Source: Streptomyces corallincola (GTDB lineage Bacteria; Actinomycetota; Actinomycetes; Streptomycetales; Streptomycetaceae). Taken from it: 64,000 bases of DNA. A model generated the notes under the pieces. The model did no database searches, was not told the origin of the DNA, and saw nothing but the letters and a program-made list of their open reading frames with translations. Every line of letters begins with the position of its first letter. Position 1 is the first letter of the stretch. Location of the stretch: positions 25,327-89,326 of the forward strand of contig NZ_JAHRXF010000023.1 of the NCBI RefSeq assembly GCF_019104725.1, read 5' to 3'. A program made the position numbers and the translations under genes. Of the stretch, positions 58,732 to 64,000 are shown in pieces.

Positions 58732-59590
58732 ACTGTTCGAGTCCTTTCAGGAAGAGGTGGCGCCGGTAGTGCCACCTCTGCTGCTTGTCGGCCTGGGCCG
58801 GATCGGTCGGGCGCGTCAGGGCGAGGAAGAACAGGCTCTTGACGAGGAGAAGCGCCCCCAGGCGCGGGCTGATCGGCGGACTGCCGGCGGAGAGGGCCGC
58901 CGCATCCAGCACGCCCAGGTATCGCGTGCGCTGATCCGGGGTGGCGGTGTAGCCCTTGGCGCCGCCTTTGAAGGGGATGACCTCCAGGGCTGGGGCGACG
59001 TCATATCCGAGCGGTGTCACGCCGTGGTGCTGCCAGTCGATGACACCGGCGGGCAGGACGTTCGGCAGGCCGTAGTCGAGGTGACCCCACGCCAGGGGCA
59101 TACCGGTGAGGTCGTCGGCAGCGCGGGCGAGGGCCGCGTGGGTTCGGGGGGTGTCGAGGTCGGGGTTCTCGGCGAAGACGTTGTTCGTCCAGCCCGCCTG
59201 CTCCACCCACTGCCGCAGCGCATCAGGCCCTGCTTCGACCGGGTGCGCGGCCTGGGCGGACAGCAGCCGGGAGGACACCTCGGCGAGCTGATCGACCACC
59301 TGGTCCGGTAGCACCCGCCCGCCGTCCAGCAAGGACAGCGCCTTCTCGTGCAGCGACTGCCTGCCCAGGGACTCCTCGTCGGCGAAGAACGTGCCGTCGC
59401 CCAGCTCCCCCTGCTGAAGGACCCGCGGCACCGGGTAGCCCAGCGCGGCGGCCATCTGCTGGAACGCCGCCTCGCCGCGCAGTGCGGCGCCGCCGGTGCG
59501 CCGGTAGCGGGTGCCGTCCGCGGATACATAGACCGTCCCGTCGGCGTCAGCGGTCCGTTTTTTGACGAACCGCCAATCGGTTGTCCTCAT
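58646..59590 (-). CDS. APH-fold phosphotransferase of the accessory operon
   Basis: This 314-aa kinase-like protein has AWGHLDYGLPNVLP (catalytic Asp172 and metal Asn177) and GVIDWQHHG (Asp185 in place of DFG), preceded by LAEVSSRLLSAQAAHPVEAG. The order matches aminoglycoside/choline kinase-fold enzymes, though the HGD motif reads HLD. The substrate is unknown. The ATG overlaps the stop of the MetRS-like gene (TGATG) and follows AGGAG at 7-nt spacing. Confidence 0.8.
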   Translation of the reverse strand: MRTTDWRFVKKRTADADGTVYVSADGTRYRRTGGAALRGEAAFQQMAAALGYPVPRVLQQGELGDGTFFADEESLGRQSLHEKALSLLDGGRVLPDQVVDQLAEVSSRLLSAQAAHPVEAGPDALRQWVEQAGWTNNVFAENPDLDTPRTHAALARAADDLTGMPLAWGHLDYGLPNVLPAGVIDWQHHGVTPLGYDVAPALEVIPFKGGAKGYTATPDQRTRYLGVLDAAALSAGSPPISPRLGALLLVKSLFFLALTRPTDPAQADKQQRWHYRRHLFLKGLEQYERTGNIDTAGFPTLDDFAAGQGAADGP

Positions 59591-60753
59591 CAAGGTGCTC
59601 CTCTCGTGGGCCCTGCGGGCCAGGTGGCGTTCTCTCGGTCGGACAGGGCGCAGGCCAGGGCCCGGGCGTCCGTCACCCAGCGCATATCACCTGCCGCGGC
59701 GCGGTGGCGCAGGTGGTTGAGGAGATCACCCGGGGGTGTCGTCGGCCGGGCGAGGTGGGCCCGGCGCAGGAACTTCAGCAGGGCGGGAATCCGGGCGGCG
59801 CTTACGCCGGACCGTTCCCGGGCTGCGCACAGGGGCAGGTACCAGTCGGTGAACAGCTCGCGGACCGCCCGGGCGCGGTGTACCTCGTACAGCCGGTCGC
59901 TCGCCGCGGTCTCGTAAGGGATCTTTCCGTGCAGCGCGTACCGCAGCCGTGTGGCGCCGTGCCGACGGAACGGAGCCCCGTAGGCGGCCACGTTGGCTGC
60001 GGCGTTCTCGGTGACCGTCATCACCGGCCGCGTGGAGGCACGTTCGCCGGCGGCGGCCAGCACCGCGACGTGCAGCCCCGCCCGGGGGTCCAGCACCAGG
60101 CCCGGGAGCCCGATCGGTGCGAGATCCACACCGTGGTCGCGGGTACGGGAGAGCACCAGCAGTCGGGGGGCGTGGTGGGCGATGTTCAGCAGGTGCGCCG
60201 GGGTCCGGGCGCCGACGGCGTGCAGGTCGTCCCGTTCGAGCAGCGGGCCGTGCGCGCCGCGGTCGAGGACCAGCAGCTCACGACGTACTGCCCTGAGGAC
60301 GTGGTGCCCGCAGGAGCGGCAGTCGCCTGCCACGCTCGTTCCGGCCATGTGTGCGCAGCGGGCGCACAGCCGGACCGGCAGGTCGTGCACGGTCAGCGTC
60401 CCGTCGGCGAGCAGGGACCGGGTCATGGTCAGGGCCAGTGCGGCCACCCGTGGGTCGTTGTCGGTGAACAGGCCGGCCGTCGGGGGCGGGCTGGGTGCGT
60501 ACTTCGCCTGGAGGGTCTGTTCCTCGCGCTGCGTCCTGCCGACCGTGTCCCGGTCTGCCGCCAAGCGGTGGCGTACGTCCCCGGCGAGGGTGACGGTGTT
60601 CCACAGGTGCGGCACCGGTGCCAGGCCGAGCAGCGCGTTGAGCGCCTCGGCGAGCCGGATGCCCGCGGCCTTGCCCGGTCGCTCGGCGAAGGTGAAGTCG
60701 CCATTCTGTACGGGTCCGTTGAAGTAGACGACGTCGCTCATCGCTGGGCTCAT
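59590..60753 (-). CDS. Methionyl-tRNA synthetase-like protein without recognisable HIGH/KMSKS
   Basis: This 387-aa protein has VVYFNGPVQNGDF at residues 8-20, where class I synthetases have the HIGH region, but no HIGH is present. Residues 130-148 form a zinc knuckle CARC-x11-CRSCG laid out like that of MetRS. The stretch SRTRDHGVDLAP (202-213) mirrors the MetRS block TRDLxWGxPVP. No KMSKS is visible in the remaining sequence, and there is no anticodon-binding domain of normal length. It may activate a non-standard substrate or have lost catalysis. The ATG overlaps the preceding stop (TGATG). Confidence 0.68.
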   Translation of the reverse strand: MSPAMSDVVYFNGPVQNGDFTFAERPGKAAGIRLAEALNALLGLAPVPHLWNTVTLAGDVRHRLAADRDTVGRTQREEQTLQAKYAPSPPPTAGLFTDNDPRVAALALTMTRSLLADGTLTVHDLPVRLCARCAHMAGTSVAGDCRSCGHHVLRAVRRELLVLDRGAHGPLLERDDLHAVGARTPAHLLNIAHHAPRLLVLSRTRDHGVDLAPIGLPGLVLDPRAGLHVAVLAAAGERASTRPVMTVTENAAANVAAYGAPFRRHGATRLRYALHGKIPYETAASDRLYEVHRARAVRELFTDWYLPLCAARERSGVSAARIPALLKFLRRAHLARPTTPPGDLLNHLRHRAAAGDMRWVTDARALACALSDRENATWPAGPTRGAP

Positions 60754-61062
60754 CAGTCCGGCTCGGCGGGGTCGATCTGGTGGAAGAGCCCGGCGCGGTG
60801 CTCTATGGTCGGCGCCGGCTCGACGCTGTCCGGGGCCCGCCGGTACGGCGAGCAGCACACGAACGGGTCACGGCCCGCGAAGTCCTCAAGCACGGTGACG
60901 AGCCACTGGCACGGTCGGTAGCCGTGCGGTGTCAGCCCGACGAGGTCCGCGGGACAGGTTGTGCGCGGCCGGGCTGGTCCGCGGCCAGGGGTCCTGGTGG
61001 AAGCTGGTGTGCTTGGTCGTGTTCTCGATCGACTCGGCATCGCGTACGACGGTGAGAAGCAT
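60753..61062 (-). pseudogene. Small gene of the accessory operon, frameshifted
   Basis: ATG 61062 follows an excellent GGGGGAG. It opens MLLTVVRDAESIENTTKHTS and reads to AAHNLS; that frame then ends at 60886. A second frame carries on as ADLVGLTPHGYRPCQWLVTV and ends FHQIDPAEPD at 60753, just where the MetRS-like gene starts. The total of 310 bp is 103 codons plus one base. Dropping one C of the CCC at 60951-60953 gives a smooth 102-aa protein. No known motif; a Cys pair (FVCCSP) is present. Confidence 0.6.
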
Positions 61063-61224
61063 GCGTCACTCCCCCGTGCGTGGGGACTGATGAGGATCAG
61101 GAGAGGCCCAGCGGTCGGGCGGCCGCGGCCGCCTCGGCCCGGTGTCGCGGTCGCACCGGGTGTACGACGAACGGTGGCGGCGACCGGCGGTGGGATGGAC
61201 TGCATCACTGACGGCACGTTAGAA

Positions 61225-61277
61225 CTAGGACTATCTTCGGCGGCGCCTCATGCACCGTCAATAGGGCTAGGACTATC
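61225..61277. promoter_or_regulatory. Paired CTAGGACTATC repeats between gntR and the operon
   Basis: The 11-bp sequence CTAGGACTATC occurs at 61225-61235 and 61267-61277, 42 bp apart (four helical turns). On the minus strand TTGACG (61259-61254 region) lies upstream of a GATAGT element formed by the first repeat, a probable operon promoter. The second repeat lies just ahead of gntR. Both are natural GntR targets. Confidence 0.6.
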
Positions 61278-61317
61278 GGGTGAGGTTGTCCGAATCCGCG
61301 CGAAACAGGAGGTACGG

Positions 61318-62085
61318 ATGAGCAGCCCCGCCTACCGGCAGCTGGCCGCTGAACTGCGCGCCGCCATCGAGGCCGGAACCTATCCCCCGGGCGGCACCCT
61401 GCCGAAAATCATCGACCTCGCCCAACGGCACGGGGTCGCCAAGCAGACCGCGCGTGAAGCCGTCACCCAGCTTGAGGCCGAAGGACTGGTCAACGTCACC
61501 CGCCGCCGCGGAACAGTCGTCCGCGCCCGGCCCGCCCGGCGGCGCCTCACCCGCGGCCGCCAGGTCCTCCGCGACGAACGCGGCTACTACTTCGACGCCT
61601 CCGCCCAGCCCTGGACCGCCCTCGAACCACCCACCGTCACCTGGGCACCCGCTCCCCGCGACATCGCCGCCCTCCTCCACCTGCCCGAGGGCGAAGAACA
61701 GCAGGACGTTCTGGTACGAGACCGCGTCATGGGCGAGGCCGCCACCGGGACCCCGCTCCAGCTGGCGACCAGCTACCTGCCCGCTGCCCTGGCCCGCGGC
61801 ACCCGTCTCGCCCAGAAAGACACCGGCCCCGGAGGCATCTACGACCTCCTCGAACAGATGGGCCACGCTCCACTGTCCTGGGAGGAAGCCGTCAGCGCCC
61901 GCATGCCCACCCCCACCGAAAGCGACCGTCTCCACCTCCCCAAAGGTGTCCCGCTCCTGCGCATCACCCGCACCACCACAGGCCCCGACGGCACCGTCCT
62001 GGAGATCAACGACACCCGCATGTCGGCCGACACCTTCGACATCGGCTACGCCCTCACCCGCCACCCCAGCGCCCAACACCCCTGA
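61318..62085 (+). CDS. GntR/HutC family regulator with UTRA domain
   Basis: This 255-aa regulator has a winged helix at about 1-70 (YRQLAAELRAAIEAGTYPPGGTLPKIIDLAQRHGVAKQTAREAVTQLEAEGLV, then RRRGTVV) and a UTRA effector domain at about 90-245 (VLVRDRVMGEAATGTPLQLATSYLP, GIYDLLEQMG). UTRA domains bind small ligands such as sugars or amino-acid derivatives. The ATG follows AGGAGG. It is divergent from the accessory operon, with 255 bp between starts, and is its likely regulator. Confidence 0.9.
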   Translation: MSSPAYRQLAAELRAAIEAGTYPPGGTLPKIIDLAQRHGVAKQTAREAVTQLEAEGLVNVTRRRGTVVRARPARRRLTRGRQVLRDERGYYFDASAQPWTALEPPTVTWAPAPRDIAALLHLPEGEEQQDVLVRDRVMGEAATGTPLQLATSYLPAALARGTRLAQKDTGPGGIYDLLEQMGHAPLSWEEAVSARMPTPTESDRLHLPKGVPLLRITRTTTGPDGTVLEINDTRMSADTFDIGYALTRHPSAQHP

Positions 62086-62208
62086 CAGACCAGGCCGATG
62101 GTCAGGGTACGAAGCGACGCGCTGTGCGCGGGGGCAACCGCCCGCGAGACGCGCCCGCCGGACATGACGCTCGGCTACATCGACGGCTTCGCTTCGCGGG
62201 GCCGGGAG

Positions 62209-62796
62209 TCAGCAGCTGGGGATCGGGGTGTCCTGGCCGACGTCCGCGTGACCGGCCTGCGGGGGGACCACGGTCCCGCCGAACGCGAACTCCTGGAGCT
62301 TGCTCCACACCCCGTCCAGGCTCTGCACGTACAGCGCGAACCCGGCGCACGGCCAGTGCGCCTCGAACCCGGCGAGTTCGGCGAACGCCCGGTCCATCGC
62401 CGCCTCGTCGATGCCGTGCGCGACGGTGACGTGCGGGTGGTAGGGGAAGGACAGTTCGCGGGCGACCGGCCCGGACGCGTCCCGCACCTGGCGCTGGAGC
62501 CGGGCGCACGCCTCGGCGCCGCGCACCACCCGGACGTACACCACCGGGGAGAGCGGGCGGAACGTGCCGGTGCCGGACAGCCGCATCGGGAACGGGCGGC
62601 AGGCGGCGGCGACCCGGGTCAGGTGCGCCTCGACGGCGGGCAGGTCGGCGGCCTGCACCTCGGTCGGCGGCAGCAGCGTGACGTGCGTGGGAATACCGTG
62701 CGCCGCGGCGTCGCCGAAGCCCGCGCGCCGCTCCTGGAGCAGGCTGCCGTGGGGCTCCGGGACCGCGATCGACACACCGATCGTCACAGTCCCCAC
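62209..62796 (-). CDS. 2'-5' RNA ligase family (2H phosphoesterase) protein
   Basis: This 195-aa protein has the two H-x-T motifs of 2H phosphoesterases, IPTHVTLLPPTEV near residue 36 and YHPHVTVAHGIDE near residue 119, with SGTGTFRPLSPVVYV between them. It acts on 2',3'-cyclic or 2',5'-linked phosphates in other bacteria; the cellular substrate is unknown. The GTG follows GGAGAC. The C-terminal 15 residues are polar and probably loose. Confidence 0.85.
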   Translation of the reverse strand: MGTVTIGVSIAVPEPHGSLLQERRAGFGDAAAHGIPTHVTLLPPTEVQAADLPAVEAHLTRVAAACRPFPMRLSGTGTFRPLSPVVYVRVVRGAEACARLQRQVRDASGPVARELSFPYHPHVTVAHGIDEAAMDRAFAELAGFEAHWPCAGFALYVQSLDGVWSKLQEFAFGGTVVPPQAGHADVGQDTPIPSC

Positions 62797-62956
62797 GTAC
62801 GTCTCCTGTCGTCACGTGATGTCCGGACGGCGGTGATCCGTCCGGTCCTCTGCACTCGACTGTACGGCCACGGATCGGCCGGGGGCAGGCGCAGCGGAAG
62901 TGATGTGCAGCGCTCCGCCCGCCCCTGCCCGCGCCCGCCCGTGCTCCGGCGCGCCG

Positions 62957-63967
62957 TCAGTGCTTCGCCGGCAGGAAGCCCACCCGGTCGTAGGCGGCGG
63001 CCAGCGTCTCGGCGGCGACCGCGCGGGCCTTCTCGGCACCCTTGGCGAGGATCGCGTCCAGCGTCTCCGGGTCGTCCAGATACTGCTGGGTGCGCTCGCG
63101 GAACGGGGTCACGAACTCGACCATCACCTCGGCGAGGTCCGTCTTCAGCGCGCCGTAGCCCTGGCCCTCGTAGCGGGCCTCCAGGTCGGCCACGGGGGTG
63201 CCGGTCAGCACGGACTGGATGGTCAGCAGGTTGCTGACGCCGGGCTTCTCCGCCGGGTCGAAGCGGATCACCGTGTCGGTGTCGGTGACGGCGCTCCTCA
63301 CCTTCTTCGCGGTCGCCTTCGGGTCGTCGAGCAGGTTGATCAGACCCTTGGGCGTGGACGCCGACTTGCTCATCTTGACCGCCGGGTCCTGGAGGTCGTA
63401 GATCTTCGCCGTCTCCTTGAGGATGTACGGCTTCGGGACCGTGAACGTCGCGCCGAAGCGGCCGTTGAAACGGTCCGCGAGGTCACGGGTCAGCTCGATG
63501 TGCTGACGCTGGTCCTCACCGACCGGGACCTCGTTGGCCTGGTACAGCAGGATGTCCGCGACCTGGAGCACGGGGTACGTGAACAGGCCGACCGAGGCGC
63601 GGTCGGCGCCCTGCTTGGCGGACTTGTCCTTGAACTGGGTCATACGGCTGGCCTCGCCGAAGCCGGTGAGGCAGTTCATGATCCAGGCGAGCTGGGCGTG
63701 CTCGGGGACATGGCTCTGCACGAACAGGGTGCAGCGGTCCGGGTCCAGGCCCGCGGCCAGCAGCTGGGCCACCGCGAGGCGGGTGTTCGCACGCAGCTCG
63801 GCGGGGTCCTGGGGGATGGTGATCGCGTGCAGGTCCACGACCATGTAGAACGCGTCGTGGGACTCCTGGAGCGCCACCCACTGGCGGACGGCGCCGAGGT
63901 AGTTGCCGAGGTGGAACGAGCCTGCGGTGGGCTGGATTCCGGAGAGCACTCGCGGGCTACTCGGCAT
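62957..63967 (-). CDS. trpS: Tryptophanyl-tRNA synthetase
   Basis: This 336-aa class I synthetase has the HIGH-type motif SFHLGNYLGA near residue 17 and KMSKS in AVKMSKSASTPKG near residue 198. VVDLHAITIPQDP and TQFKDKSAKQG complete the TrpRS pattern. It charges tRNA-Trp. Streptomyces often have two trpS genes, one tied to indolmycin resistance; the position near sdh matches the general one. The ATG at 63967 is close to the window end, so the promoter is mostly outside. Only weak hairpins are seen after the stop. Confidence 0.95.
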   Translation of the reverse strand: MPSSPRVLSGIQPTAGSFHLGNYLGAVRQWVALQESHDAFYMVVDLHAITIPQDPAELRANTRLAVAQLLAAGLDPDRCTLFVQSHVPEHAQLAWIMNCLTGFGEASRMTQFKDKSAKQGADRASVGLFTYPVLQVADILLYQANEVPVGEDQRQHIELTRDLADRFNGRFGATFTVPKPYILKETAKIYDLQDPAVKMSKSASTPKGLINLLDDPKATAKKVRSAVTDTDTVIRFDPAEKPGVSNLLTIQSVLTGTPVADLEARYEGQGYGALKTDLAEVMVEFVTPFRERTQQYLDDPETLDAILAKGAEKARAVAAETLAAAYDRVGFLPAKH

Positions 63968-64000
63968 GGCGAAGCCATTCCCATAAGGGTGGTGGTGGGT

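Noticed and set aside
62857..62956. Terminator after trpS
   Set aside because: GGGCAGG and CCTGCCC arms can pair but with a large internal mismatch loop; too weak to list.
1..64000. tRNA, rRNA, CRISPR arrays, classic riboswitches
   Set aside because: I looked for T-loop type GGTTCGA contexts, regularly spaced repeats and conserved riboswitch cores and saw none that I could support.

Overview
The window is about 64 kb of very high-GC chromosome with strong third-position GC bias, many GTG starts and GTGA/TGATG stop-start overlaps. Gene content and order point to a Streptomyces core region. Recognisable landmarks are the AfsQ1/AfsQ2/SigQ locus, a BMP-type nucleoside ABC transporter with cytidine deaminase and thymidine phosphorylase, a teichulosonic-acid (Kdn-type wall polymer) locus, the sdhCDAB operon and trpS. 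The order resembles the S. coelicolor segment from the afsQ genes to the second trpS, read in reverse numbering. No rRNA, tRNA, CRISPR array or intact transposon was seen.

Layout. 1-7.1 kb: a half-length aldehyde-dehydrogenase-like gene (cut by the window edge), a small secreted protein, uridine kinase, an array of hairpins, then sigQ facing away from afsQ1-afsQ2-afsQ3 with an AfsQ1 box between them, and a VanZ-like protein. 7.2-14.9 kb: PspC-like and small secreted proteins, an alpha/beta hydrolase, a Tat-exported S37-type peptidase, a divergent LysR/MFS pair, and a SigG-like ECF sigma factor overlapping a STAS protein tail to tail. 14.9-24.8 kb, minus strand: nucleoside uptake and salvage (two duplicated BMP lipoproteins, ATPase, two permeases, cdd, deoA) and an M20 amidohydrolase. 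The three transporter transcription units share a promoter-proximal motif, ACGCGCGTAG on the plus strand. 25-34 kb: nonulosonic-acid polymer synthesis (NeuB-type synthase, a CMP-sugar synthetase fused to a HAD phosphatase, polysialyltransferase-like and other glycosyltransferases, an acyltransferase). 34-44 kb: transporters, Uma2 and DinB proteins, an ECF sigma factor with a coupled membrane protein, a phosphotransferase, GH20 hexosaminidase and an OHCU-decarboxylase-like protein. 44.3-47.8 kb: sdhCDAB. 47.9-57.5 kb: small membrane proteins, a VOC protein, a DCC/TetR cluster with paired 14-bp palindromic operators, a peptide-type binding protein, a metallophosphoesterase, a DD-carboxypeptidase, a YihY/BrkB protein and a DprE2-like reductase. 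62.2-64 kb: a 2'-5' RNA ligase-like protein and trpS.

The best candidate for an undescribed system is the roughly 4.6-kb accessory block at 57.5-62.1 kb, between the DprE2-like gene and the RNA-ligase gene. Its left edge carries the first about 30 codons of an IS5-type transposase. A divergent GntR/UTRA regulator faces a tightly coupled four-gene operon: a small unknown protein (frameshifted here), a methionyl-tRNA-synthetase-like protein that keeps the zinc knuckle but lacks recognisable HIGH and KMSKS motifs, an APH-fold kinase, and a nucleotidyltransferase whose N-terminal part recalls archaeal COG2413 proteins. Two direct repeats, CTAGGACTATC, lie 42 bp apart in the shared promoter region.

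Start codons were chosen from ribosome-binding sites, overlaps, or a -10 element 6-8 nt before the start (leaderless pattern, frequent here). Family names come from motif recognition only; no database search was possible.
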